This document shows positions 9,352-18,866 of a stretch of DNA of 36,227 nucleotides, piece by piece. The notes under the pieces are model-generated. The model saw nothing but the letters and a program-made list of their open reading frames with translations. It searched no databases and was not told the origin of the DNA. How positions within the stretch are numbered: position 1 is the stretch's first letter; the number at the start of each line of letters is the position of its first letter. Source of the DNA: Chara braunii (Eukaryota > Streptophyta > Charophyceae > Charales > Characeae); assembly GCA_003427395.1 (NCBI GenBank), contig BFEA01000010.1:6033097-6069323 (forward strand), in the 5' to 3' direction. Made by a program: the position numbers and the translations under genes.

Positions 9352-9760
9352 TGCAGTGCATCAAAGAGAACAAGTTGTGTCTTGATCCACTTGAGCGTCT
9401 GGTGGTCAGTTCTAAGATAGAAGAACCTTCCCAATAGATTGCGTCTCCGGTGGATAAGTGCCTTATAGAGGGCGTAGAGTTCCCTTTCATAGGTGGACTT
9501 CGCTAACTTCTTAGAAGGCATCTTTTTACTCGCGTACTCAACCGGCCTCAACTTCTTCCCTTCCTGCTGAGCCAACACTAAGCCAATGCCATATTGGCTT
9601 GCGTCAATGGTCACAACGAATGGCCTCTCAGGATCAGGAACCATGAGAACTTCATGGTGCATGAAAGAATGCTTCAATCTCTTGAAAGCAGCTTCACACT
9701 TGTCAATCCATTCCCACGGTGTGTGAAGGCGAGTTACACAAGTCAACAGGCTGGCCACCA
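9352..9760 (-). pseudogene. RNase H domain of A2
   Basis: The minus-strand frame reads [80 protein letters not shown]. All acidic RNase H positions that can be placed (D in IDASQ, E in YEREL, D in RTDH) are present. It ends at the inversion breakpoint near 9352. Confidence 0.9.
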
Positions 9761-10744
9761 TACTATAGTTTTACGAAGTTGCGGTAGTGGCCACACATCC
9801 CTAAGAAAGATCTGACCTCGGTCACAAACTGAGGTCGTGGCCAATCACGAATGCTAGCCACCTTGGCATCTTCAAGCCTCATCCTATCCGTGAATATCTC
9901 ATGACCCAAGTACAAGATTTTAGTCGGACCGAACTCGCATTTCTCTAAGTTAATCTTATATTTGTACTGTCGTAGGAGTGAAAGTATTTCTCATGACCCA
10001 AGTACAAGATTTTAGTGCGAGTTCGACCGAACTCACATTTCTCTAAGTTAATCTTATATTTGTATTGTCGTAGGAGTGAAAGTATTGTCTCTAAGTGCTG
10101 GGCATGCTCCTTGACTGTTCTACTAAAGATAAGTACGTCGTCGAGTTGAACGACGGTAAACTTATCTAAGTAGTCATGGAATATTTTATTCATGGTGTTG
10201 GAATGTACCTGGCGCATTGCAAGGCCAAAGGGCATCACCACAACCTCGTACATACCGTACCTGGTCTGAAATGTGGTTTTGTGCTGGTCCTCCAATCTAA
10301 TGGCAATTTGATAAAGCTGGACTTCAAGTCTATCTTAGTGAAGTACTTGCATCCCTACACCCTATCCAAAAGGTCATCGATGTGAGGTAGAGGCTCTACG
10401 TTCTTCACAATGATGGCATTGAGGCCTCTACAGTCAATGCACATCCTCAGTGTCCCACCCTTCTTCGGGACAGATAGGACTGGTGAACCGAAGGGGAAGG
10501 TATTAGGCCGTATCCAACCCTTCTCCGTGAGCTCTTTCAGTTATCGCCTGAGTTCATCTAATTCGGTCGGAGCCATCCTATAGATCCTTCCTTTGGGTAT
10601 CTTGCTCCCAGGAACTATCTCTATGGCATGGACAACCTCCCGTCCACAACTCATGAACAAATCAGGGTATTTTGCGACAACACTTTCTGTCTCTGGAGGT
10701 GTTTTAACAGCCTCCCCTTTCTCAGAGACAAAGACTAAGTACAT
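9761..10744 (-). pseudogene. pol: reverse transcriptase of A2
   Basis: From 10744 down: [43 protein letters not shown], then the LRMCID block near 10440, KTTFQTRYGMYEVVVMPFGL, and VVQLDDVLIFSRTVKEHAQH. The catalytic YXDD box reads QLDD, with the aspartates kept but tyrosine replaced. Frame breaks lie near 10540 and 10300, and a 92-bp tandem duplication (9897-10086) disrupts the thumb region. Confidence 0.9.
9897..10086. repeat. 92-bp tandem duplication within A2 RT
   Basis: TCTCATGACCCAAGTACAAG starts at 9897 and again at 9989. Copy two has a 5-base insertion (GCGAG near 10018) and a few point differences, so the duplication is not recent. Confidence 0.93.
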
Positions 10745-10759
10745 ACCATCCTCTTGGTT

Positions 10760-11159
10760 CTATTTATAATAATTACAAAAGGGAGATGCGCACATACACC
10801 CGTGAGTGTCTATCAAGCTGCTAGCTTTGTACTTGGCAAGTCTAACAGTCCTCCCTTCCGATAATACATGCTTAAGTACCTTTCGGTCCCAATCAAACTG
10901 GGGCTTTGCAACCTTGAGGTAGTACATTCCTAACAGCATATCAAACGGCAAGTCGTCGCCGACTAGGAACGTAATCCCATGATTAAGTTCCCCACCTCCA
11001 CAGAAGAAAGTGCAGACCACATCCTTTACGTCGTCGTCTACAACCATGCACTCTTTGTTGGCTAAGGTAGAGGCAACACATCTACCTAAGCACTGCACCC
11101 GGTCCCCTAGGTGCAGTCTCTTAAACCACGAGTACCTCCGCCAGTGTTGGGAAATTACG
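10760..11159 (-). pseudogene. aspartic protease remnant of A2
   Basis: The minus strand encodes LHLGDRVQCLGRCVASTLAN, KECMVVDDDVKDVVCTFFCG, DDLPFDMLLGMYYLKVAKPQ, FDWDRKVLKH and GCMCASPFCNYYK, the same as the second half of the A1 protease. The part that would contain the active-site DTG/DSG is missing, lost at the edge of the A-tailed insert near 11160. Confidence 0.85.
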
Positions 11160-11945
11160 TTGTCCTGGCCAGTACCCGAAGTTTTCGGGGGTCGGACACA
11201 GGGTCGGCAATGTCCCAAAAATCGTAGTTTTATTTTGCCCGTGCACGAAAGGAAAAGGAAAAAAAAAAGGCGGCAATGTCCCAAAAATCGGGCACGGTAG
11301 TCTAAGAGGCCGTGCTCACAGTCTTGAATGCATCTTAGAACAAAGACGGTCACATTCTGAAACTTGTTGTTTTCTTTTTTTTATTTCTCTTTTGTTTGTG
11401 TTGTGTCCCCTGCCAACGAGGCAGGGCGAAATCCGTGATCTGCTCTAGCTGTGTTTCCTTAGATGATTGTAACCCTGATGTATCCAGCCGTTTTCAAGGC
11501 CGAATCCGTGTTTCCGTTTTTTTTTTTTCTTGCTTTCTTTTTTTGGAATCTGACAATTAGAATCCGTGATCTTCTCGAGTTGTGTTCCCTCAGAGGATTG
11601 TAACCCTGATCACACTGGCACTTACGGGAATGTATCTTTGCCATTTTCACAGCCGAATCAGTGTTCCTGTCTTTTTTTTTTTTTTTTGAGTTTCTAGAAT
11701 CTGACAACCTGGCCACAGGGCTGAGATGCCCTCACTGAGGGCACACACACTAACACTTCCGAGAATGTATACAGCTGCAATCACGCCCAGAGCTTTGTTT
11801 CGTTTTCTTGTTATGTGAGTTTTCACGGCCGCAACTTTTTTTTTTTTTTTTTTTTTTGTTCTTCCCATGAGAGTACCATAAAGAAATGGAGTGGGACCCA
11901 CGCTCGACAAAACTCGAAGCGTAGTGAAAATCAAGGTCGGCAAAA
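11160..11945 (-). repeat. insert of A-tailed, SINE-like or processed-transcript monomers in A2
   Basis: About 790 bases separate the A2 protease from gag. On the minus strand there are three head-to-tail related units, each ending in an A-rich run (11845-11830, 11695-11670 and 11545-11510 regions). Units two and three share GATCAGGGTTACAATC or ATCAGGGTTACAATC, AACACxGATTCGGC and AGATCACGGATT. Near 11215 and 11270 CGGCAATGTCCCAAAAATCG is repeated. No A/B box of a Pol III promoter was confirmed, so the class is open. Confidence 0.6.
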
Positions 11946-12500
11946 ACAAGCTCGGAGGTACTGGTGGTTTAACTTCTACTGACCCGATGTGTTTCCCGAG
12001 TTGGAGCTCGTAGAAGCCCCACATTAGGAGAATGAATTCCCAAAACCATCTTTGGGAGCTATCTTCTGCGTCACTTTTGCGTTCTTGAATATGATGCGTC
12101 ACTTTTGCGTTCTTGAATATGAACTGTTGATGACCGTACGCGCCGCGCTTGATGCAAGCACCTCGCAAATAGCTATCTTGCCACACATCTTGTTCCAGAC
12201 CCGCCCTCACCCAAGCTGGTATCTTGGTTGAGTTTTGGGTCTGCCCTTGACTCTTTGATTGACCGCCCTTGCCCTTAGCAGTATCCTCCTCCTCTAACTC
12301 TGTGTCGTCCACGAGGTCGGAGTAATCATCAATCTCGATCTGATTCCCTTTGGAATCAACCATCATCAATCGACTACCTTTCCTTTTCCGCTCTTGTGGA
12401 CTCATCTTCTTTCTTCCATCAGTAGGGGTTTGTTGGGCTCCTCCTAGCCTAGCCTCTAAGTCTAGGGCCTTCTTAAGGACACCCCTAAGGTCCTCAAGAA
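11946..12500 (-). pseudogene. gag: gag C-terminal part and degenerate zinc knuckle of A2
   Basis: The minus-strand frame has DLEARLGGAQQ near 12450, then RKRKGSRLMMVDSKGNQIEI, an acidic run, then AGLEQDVWQDSYLRGACI and the knuckle ACIKRGAYGHQQFIF. Compared with CIRCGQYGHNQFKC in A1, the second and last cysteines are replaced by R and F, so zinc binding is lost. KHIGSVEV at its end matches KHIGPVGI of A1. Confidence 0.83.
12067..12122. repeat. 28-bp tandem duplication in A2 gag
   Basis: TGCGTCACTTTTGCGTTCTT occurs at 12067 and 12095, an exact head-to-tail copy. Confidence 0.95.
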
Positions 12501-12913
12501 TTACTTAACGTCACAATCAAGACGGGCAGTCGAGGCAAACGTAACAACCGAACGCAGACGTGCGGACGTTGACAGCACAGCGCAGGGAGATAAAACAGAC
12601 TGAGGAAGTAGCATGAGGCCAGCTGTGAGGTTTGAGACTTACCTGTTCTCTCTCCCTCTCTCTGTGTCTCCCTCTCTTTTTCACACACACACCCGAACAC
12701 ACGCATAAAAAAAGGGGCAGTGTTCTAGCGGAAGTTCATTCCGATTTTGCCGATCTTATCGATGGAAGTAGCCTCTCTCTCTCTCTCTGCACATGGATGG
12801 AAAGCATTGTATATTTCCATATTCCAGTGGAGGATTCATTCCGATTTTGCTGATCCTATCGATGGAATCATGGAAGTAGCCTCCCTTTATCTCTCTGCGT
12901 GCATGGGTGGAGA

Positions 12914-12972
<59 letters not shown>

Positions 12973-13142
12973 AACAAGTGTGGCAGTGTAGATTTCCATG
13001 TTCTAGCGGTAGATTCATTCGGTTTTGCTCATCCTATCGATGGACGTACCGTGAGGCCAGCTGCGAGGTTGCAGACTTACCTGTTCGTTCTCTCTCTCTC
13101 TCTCTCTCGGCCAGCTGCGAGGTTGCAAACGAACCGAAAACC

Positions 13143-13348
13143 AGAAGTTTTGATCAATCGAGCAAGTTGATAAAGCACGCAATAGATTATTTTGTTATGC
13201 AATATTTTTTCTATGCAAAAAATCGATTGAAATTTGATCACGCTTCAGCTTTAATAGGCTTTGTTTGTCAAAAAGAGAGCTATGTTCGCTTCGCGCCTGG
13301 TCGTTACTTTTATTTCACTTTTTTGCAATCTTTATTATCTAGTCGAGC
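13143..13348 (+). pseudogene. rps3: mitochondrial rps3-like fragment inside the satellite
   Basis: An AT-rich non-satellite block translates without stops for about 68 codons; it includes KLIKHAIDYFVMQYFFYAKN and RLKFDHASALIGF. This resembles the plant mitochondrial ribosomal protein S3 segment with NYFVMQY and KNQLHFD. The remainder (CQKESYVRFAPGRYFYF) I could not place. Satellite text resumes directly at CTTACCTGTTCG near 13352. The rps3 identity rests on recalled family motifs and needs a search; an organelle origin is likely given composition. Confidence 0.6.
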
Positions 13349-13361
13349 GAAAACTTACCTG

Positions 13362-13399
<38 letters not shown>

Positions 13400-13462
13400 A
13401 GGCCAGCCATGAGGTTGCAGACTTACCTGTTCGTTCTCTCCCTCCCTCCCTCCCTCCCTCCA

Positions 13463-13514
<52 letters not shown>

Positions 13515-14119
13515 AATCAAGAAAAAACAAGTGTGGCACTGCATACTTCCATGTTCTGGCTGAAGATTCGTTCTGATTTTGCTCAATCCTACACACACAC
13601 AAACCGACATTGCCACGCTTCACCGAATGAGCAAAATGGGATTGAATCTTCCCCTAGAACATGGAACACACACACACACACACACAAACAAGTGTGGCAG
13701 TGTATATTTTCATGTTCTAGCGGTAGATTCATTCGATTTTGCACATCCTGTCGATGGAAGTACCATGAGGCCAAGCGCAACGTTGGAGACCTACCTGTTC
13801 GCTCTCTCTCTCTCTCTCTCTCAAACACACACAAAAAAAAAAGAAAGAAAGAAAGAAATAAAGTGCGGCAGTGTAGATTTCCATATTCTAGCTGATTCAT
13901 TCCCTTTTTGCCCATCCTACACGCACACACCCACACAAACCGACATTGGCACGCTTCACCGAATGAGCAAAATGGGATTGTATCTTCCCATAGGACATGG
14001 AAGTATCCACTGCCACAACATGGAAATATACACTGCCAAAGACCAAAAATGTGGGGGTGTATAATTTCGATGTTCTAGAGACAGATTCATTCCCATTTTC
14101 CTCATCCTATGGATGAAAA

Positions 14120-14121
<2 letters not shown>

Positions 14122-14174
<53 letters not shown>
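14122..14174. repeat. (CT)n microsatellite
   Basis: About 26 uninterrupted CT units, the longest simple run of the window, closing the satellite. Confidence 0.97.
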
Positions 14175-14176
<2 letters not shown>

Positions 14177-14280
14177 CATCTGACATCTTTTCAATGTATG
14201 TCCGTCGCGGTGTACTTCCTTGTGGAAGACTCCTCATGTTGCACATCGGCAAGTTGTTCAGCTGATGCACACATGAAACT

Positions 14281-14710
14281 GTTGAATTGTACACATGAAT
14301 TCGAATAATTCTGATTCGCAAAGGATCTGACGGCGTGCTGATGCCTCGGCCAATGGCCCTTCGAATGCTGCGCGCCCCTCATGTTCTAAATCAAACACCC
14401 TTAATACCGCCTGGGCCAGATAATGGTCATGCCGGGGGTGGGAATGTCTTCATTCATGAATTCGAATAATTCTGATTCGCAAAGGATCTGACGGCGTGCT
14501 GATGCCTCGGCCAATTGCCCCCCAAATGCTGCCCGCCTGGGCCAGATAATGGTCATGCCGGGGGTGGGAATGTCTTCATTCATGAATTCGAATAATTCTG
14601 ATTCGCAAAGGATCTGACGGCGTGCTGATGCCTCGGCCAATTGCCCCCCAAATGCTGCCCGGGCCAGATAGATAATGGTCATGCCGGGGGTGGGAATGTC
14701 TTCATTCACT
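14281..14710. repeat. 126-bp tandem repeat, about three copies
   Basis: CATGAATTCGAATAATTCTG occurs near 14295, 14455 and 14581; the last two are exactly 126 apart, the first pair 160 apart because of an extra segment near 14380. Each unit also has GACGGCGTGCTGATGCCTCG and GGTCATGCCGGGGGTGGGAA. As 126 is a multiple of three, the minus-strand frame stays open and repeats a 42-residue block (LAEASARRQILCESELFEF, MNEDIPTPGMTI). No known domain was recognised; coding is doubtful. Confidence 0.85.
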
Positions 14711-14764
14711 TTCGGATAAGAAATTCTTATCTTCAATTACCCGCCTTTCCCCGACCGGTTTACT

Positions 14765-15979
14765 TGTAAGAATAATAATGAACACAACACCCGACTCCCA
14801 ACCATCCAAGATTTCAAACGTTTAGAAAAACGTCAGGGAAAAAAAACACCCTTCCAAGCATCGTTGCAACGAATATGAGCGGGAGCGATAAAAAGAAACC
14901 GAGTTCCACACAGAAATCCAGATAGTCATGCAACAAGCAGAGAGCTCAAATGCACCAAGATTCCATCCAAAAAATAGCAATACAGTGAACTCATGAGCCA
15001 ATGTCCAAGCCCTTACGCCACACCAATGCAGTATTCAATGTCGCTCCTACTGTCTGGCGTCCAGCGCCCAGCCTACACTACTCATCCTACCTAGCCTACC
15101 TACGTTCGCGCAACAGGCTCACTTCGACACCGAAGACCAATGTACATGACATCAACACCTATACCGACTTCCCACACACACCACGTACGTTCGCTCGACT
15201 CCCCTCATCACCCCTTGTCCACCCACACCTGCACCTCTTTCTTGAAGACTACCGTCGCCTCCACCTGCCCACGCCCCTGCAGCCTGGCTATGACCGCTTG
15301 GCGCCCCGCTGCCCTGCAACACCAGTCACCTCTCAGCGCGCTCACACACCCCAGCCAGCATTAGCGCAATGCAGACACTTGTGCTCAATTGCAGCAGCAT
15401 GTCCGCATTGCCTGACTAGGTCAGAATCCCCGAGACTGGCTGGCCTGATCCCTAGTGGGAGACGCTGCTGCTACTGGACTGTTTGGCCTGGCCGTGGAAG
15501 TTTCCAGTAGCTTCTGGTCGGGCCAGAGTGTCTGCGCCCAGGCCCATGTCTACAGTTGAGGGCCTGGCCTCTTTTCAGTTGGGCACACATACAATGATCC
15601 AGGCTCCGAATGTTTGTTGTGTTTGCATTGGCTCGCGGGGTAGATGTGACGACAATGCTGCATTCTCATTGGCCCGTGGCCACTTCCAGACGTGTCGGCC
15701 TCACAATGCGTGTGCCGAGGATGCAACCACCTGCATCGTGGACTCAACTGCCTGACGCAGCTGCTTCTTCTGGAAGAGCCCAAAGTGAGGCCCAGGTTGC
15801 ACTTCAACCAACTGGCGTGCAACATTTGTCTGAGACCCACATTGGAAAATGCTTAGGTAAGGACCTCTTGTCGGTATTCAGGCCTGCCTTCACTTACGAC
15901 AGGCACGAGGCTTGCTCGGGGCCACAGACCAGAACGTATGCATGTTGTCTAGGGCCCCAATGAGGACAAATTCCTCACA
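14765..15979 (-). repeat. 3' LTR of A3, about 1215 bp
   Basis: The minus-strand start TGTGAGG (15979-15973) follows a purine-rich tract aligned with that of A1 (GCTAAGGTGGATGGAT versus GCTGAGGAGGAGGGAA). It is broadly similar to the A4 LTR (28202-29501), for example AATATGAGCGGGAGCG against AATATGAGCGAGAGCG and TTTCCAGTAGCTTC in both. The left end TGTAAG at 14765 is inferred from the TG...CA rule and the family ends; similarity to the A4 LTR is clear only from about 14862. Open frames inside are not genes. Confidence 0.7.
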
Positions 15980-16019
15980 ATCCATCCACCTTAGCTTTGA
16001 CAGTCCGCTAAGATGCTTC

Positions 16020-17612
16020 TTAAGCAGGAGCCTTCCCCTTCAACCTTCTTTCATAGTCTGCCACAATACGAGGTGCTGTTTCAACCAGTTTCTCTTTCGT
16101 GAACCATCTGTGTTTGGATCCATGTGATGCCTGAATCTGACCACGTGTTCCCTCTTAGGAACAGGCATGTCTCTGTGCTCCAAAATGTTGTCAACATCCA
16201 CGCGGCCATCCATGGTTGGGACAATATTGATCCCCTTTTTGGGACCTGCTGTGTCTCAGTGAAAGGGCAAGCTTTGAGGCGTGAAACACACGGTAAATGT
16301 GCAAGCGACTAGGGATTCAAATCACATATGAGGAACCATCCAGTTCACTACCCACAATATCTAAGACTTCCCAAGGACCAAAATATCGAGGCATTAGTTG
16401 CCTAGAGATGCCGAATTCCTGCCATGACTCACTAGACTTGACCCATACACGCTCCCTACATCAAATGTGGACTGTCCTCAAAGTTTGTTCTCAAAAGCAA
16501 TCATTGCTTCTTGAGATTTCTTGACGTATTCTACAGTTTGGCGCAGCAAATGCCCATACCCGACACCGATTTCTATGGTTCCAAGAGTTGCAGCAGATCG
16601 GTTTTCAGGCAGGAGGAAGTCTAGAGCAGACCTAGGCTTCCACCCCTGATGCAGCTGATTTGGACTGACGCCGGTGGTGCTGCACAACATTGTTGTCTAG
16701 GCTTGCGATGAGAGGTAACTTCTCGTCGCAATCATCTTGGCTGGGCTTAATGTAATGCCTCAGCAGATGCTGCACCACTCGGTTCATCTGCTCGGCTTGC
16801 CCGTTGGTTTCGAGATGATTCCCAGAAGTCATCTCAAGTTGGCTGCCCATCGGTTCTGAAGCCTTCTTCAGCATTTCACTGGTGAAACGGACATCTTTGT
16901 CCCTAACGATAATCTTTGGCAATCCAAAATCACGCACCCAGTTATCCATAAATAACTTGATGATGTGTTCAGTCCTTGCAGTCTCCGACATGGCAATCAG
17001 TCCAGCGTACTTAATAAACATATCAACCATGACGAAGATATGCCCCTTGCCACTCTTGCCCGTCACGAGGGGATCCATGAAATCCACGGAGACGCTCTGT
17101 CCCAGACCAGCAGGAATGGGCAAGGGCTTGAGTAACCCAAGCGGAGCTTGAACTCGCGGCTTGTCCCATTGACAGACTTAACAAGTCTGTACGTTTTGCT
17201 TGGCTTCGTCTAACATACCAGCCCACCAGAATCGCTGTACCGGATTTGCACTGGTCATTTCCTGACGAAAATGTCATGTTGCCTCATGAGATTCTCCTAA
17301 AAACAAACTGTGCAAAATCTCACTAGATGGAACAACTAACCTCTTGAATCCTGCCTTTTCAAGAAAGAGCAACCCACCCACCATCCCAAACTCATCAGAT
17401 GTGGCGTTGTCTTGGGCCTAAAGTTTGCGTAATGATGTCCATCAAGTCGGGGTCTTCCTTGTAGGCTTCCACCATTGATAGAGTTACATCGTCGCATAAG
17501 CCAAATTCAATAATAAGCGTACCAAAGTAGGCTGCCCTACGTGATAGCACATCAACAACCTTGTTGTACTCTCCCTTCACATAATCTAGCTTGAAGTCAT
17601 ATTGGTCTATAA
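16020..17612 (-). pseudogene. RNase H end, integrase and chromodomain-like tail of A3
   Basis: The minus strand from 17612 reads VIDQYDFKLDYVKGEYNKVV, SMVEAYKEDPDLMDI, a decayed HHCC region near 17200-17290, PIPAGLGQSVSVDFMDPLVT (first D), VRDKDVRFTSEML (second D), a decayed HLETNGQAEQMNR (glutamate kept), QLHQGWKPRSALDFLLPENR, FGPWEVLDIVGSELDG, HASKLA, then VDVDNILEHRD, HVVRFRHHMDP and DRWFTKEKL, ending at a TAA at 16020-16022. Several frameshifts and one TGA near 16310 break it. The tail is the clearest chromodomain-like copy of this family. Confidence 0.88.
17609..17612. repeat. target-site duplication ATAA, left copy (B1)
   Basis: ATAA directly precedes the 5' LTR of B1 and is repeated at 27292-27295 directly after the 3' LTR. 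Keeping one copy restores the A3 RNase H frame, so the duplication is 4 bp. Confidence 0.9.
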
Positions 17613-18853
17613 TGTGATGACCCGTCAAAACATGGACTGAAACACACGACTGATTTCTGAGTTTTACCCATAGACTGAATGCCTTGCTGAGTTTCCAGCC
17701 TGATACCAAGTCCGTGTGTGCACGCTTGCTGGACGACATGTCTGTCTGAGTGCTGGTTGGCTTGAGTGTGTGTGTGGCCGTGCCTGTCTGAGTGTTGGTT
17801 GGCTCGAGTGTGTGTGTGGCCCGCAAGGGCACTTGCTCGTTCATTGGGTCCTCAGGGCCGGTACTTACCCGTGGCCGTGACATTGAGGGATTGCAGCGAC
17901 AAAAACACTCAAGTAGCGGGTAGGCCGGTACCACACCTTGAAGAGGCAGATGTGCGGGTACTGGAGGCCGAGCAGAAAAAGACAAAAGTGGCATTTTCAG
18001 AGGCCTAATAGTTGTAGGTTAGGTCTAGGCAGATACCAGTCCAACCAGTCTGGTCTAGGGCCTGTACGGGCAATATTAGAGTCTGCAATGATGTTTCCCT
18101 CCGAAAGGGAGGAGGTACCGGTTGGTTGGAAGGCCGAGCAGCCTGGAAGTCACCACCCGAAGAGGCAAGCAGGCCGCTATATCTCCCAGTCGGGCGAAGA
18201 GCCCGACCTCATTCTCGGTGTGCAAGTTTGGCAACACACTGGTTGGAGCGCCGGTTGGAGCAGCGCTATCCAGGAGTAGCGCTGCTGGGGGAAGGAGAAG
18301 GACACGGAGGAGGAGGAAGGACAAGAAGGGGAAGGAGCACCAAGGGTACTTACCTGGCTATGGTGACAACCATCTTCATCACCTTGGTGGGCACTGCAGC
18401 AGGGAGTCCCCAACTGGGGAGAGATACACCAAGAAGCTTTGAGGCGGGGTCGGGCATGGCGGCCTGAGCTAGAGCAGCCATAGCTGCTTTGGGTTGTCCT
18501 TTGGGCATCTGGTGACATATAAAAGATTCTTCAATTGTCACCAAGGCCTAGTAGTCTCCACCATAGTCTCGGCCTATGAGAGTGAAGAGTGGGAGAGGCG
18601 GCCATGCATATGGTGGACCTCAAGTGATACCTGCAATAGAAGAGGGAATCGAACATTGGTTCTGGATCAGCCATCCAACATTCTATTATTGGGCGAAGAA
18701 GAAAAGCCTTGTCATCTGTCTATGCTGGTGTACATCATCTTCTTCTTCTTCTAATCCTCTCTCCTCTCTCAAGTTCATTCATTTCTTTCTGCAATTGGAC
18801 GGCATTGTACTATCTGATGGATGTGTATCTCGAAATTGGCCAGGATCATAACA
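17613..18853 (+). repeat. 5' LTR of B1, 1241 bp
   Basis: Begins TGTGATGACC and ends TCATAACA, imperfect 8-bp inverted ends. It contains a tandem duplication of about 40 bases with GTTGGCTxGAGTGTGTGTGTGG (17744-17822) also present in the 3' LTR. Relative to the 3' LTR it has an extra segment near 18235-18275 and a 30-base segment at 18510-18543. Confidence 0.95.
18510..18543 (+). promoter_or_regulatory. TATA-like box in a small hairpin, 5' LTR only
   Basis: TATAAAA at 18518-18524 sits between TGGTGACA (18510-18517) and its complement TGTCACCA (18536-18543). The whole segment is missing from the 3' LTR at about 27008. A TATA box in an LTR is a plausible Pol II promoter, but start-site use is not shown. 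Confidence 0.45.
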
Positions 18854-18854
18854 T

Positions 18855-18866
18855 TGGTATCGGAGC
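18855..18866 (+). other. primer-binding site of B1
   Basis: TGGTATCGGAGC starts one base after the LTR end and differs by one base from the TGGTATCAGAGC complement of initiator tRNA-Met. Confidence 0.9.

Larger units (their letters stand above)
7470..12500 (-). mobile_element. Ty3/gypsy element A2, rearranged, 3' part outside window
   Basis: Read on the minus strand from 12500 down: gag, degenerate zinc knuckle, protease, RT, RNase H, then an inverted block, then integrase tail. It is the same family as A1 (shared PQFDWDRKV, KGRIYRMAP, GEYNKVADALSRR and similar blocks). Its 3' end is interrupted by A1 at 7469/7470, and its gag end stops at the satellite near 12500. Three foreign inserts or rearrangements are described separately. 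Confidence 0.85.
12510..14174. repeat. complex satellite with CT and CA microsatellites and inverted units
   Basis: Recurring modules: CCAGCTGCGAGGTTGCAGAC, CTTACCTGTTCG, a CT run, a CA run, GTGTGGCAGTGTAGATTTCC, ATGTTCTAGCGGTAGATTCA, TTTTGCTCATCCTATCGATG. The GTGTGGCAGTGT module appears near 12978, 13531, 13691 and 13863. Reverse-complement modules (GAGCAAAATGGGATTG, CTAGAACATGGA) occur near 13628 and 13964, so the array mixes both orientations. Open frames here are low-complexity and not genes. Confidence 0.88.

Noticed and set aside
12747-14064. Long open frames with Ser-Leu, Thr-His or Arg-Glu runs
   Set aside because: Products of CT and CA microsatellites read in frame; only the rps3-like stretch inside has non-repetitive content.
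14200-14710. CRISPR-like array from the 126-bp repeats
   Set aside because: Copies are contiguous tandem repeats without unique spacers, in nuclear plant-type DNA.
18350-18544. Frames in the B1 LTR repeated at 26593-26961 as possible conserved genes
   Set aside because: They are duplicated only because they lie in the two LTRs; LTR indels break them differently.
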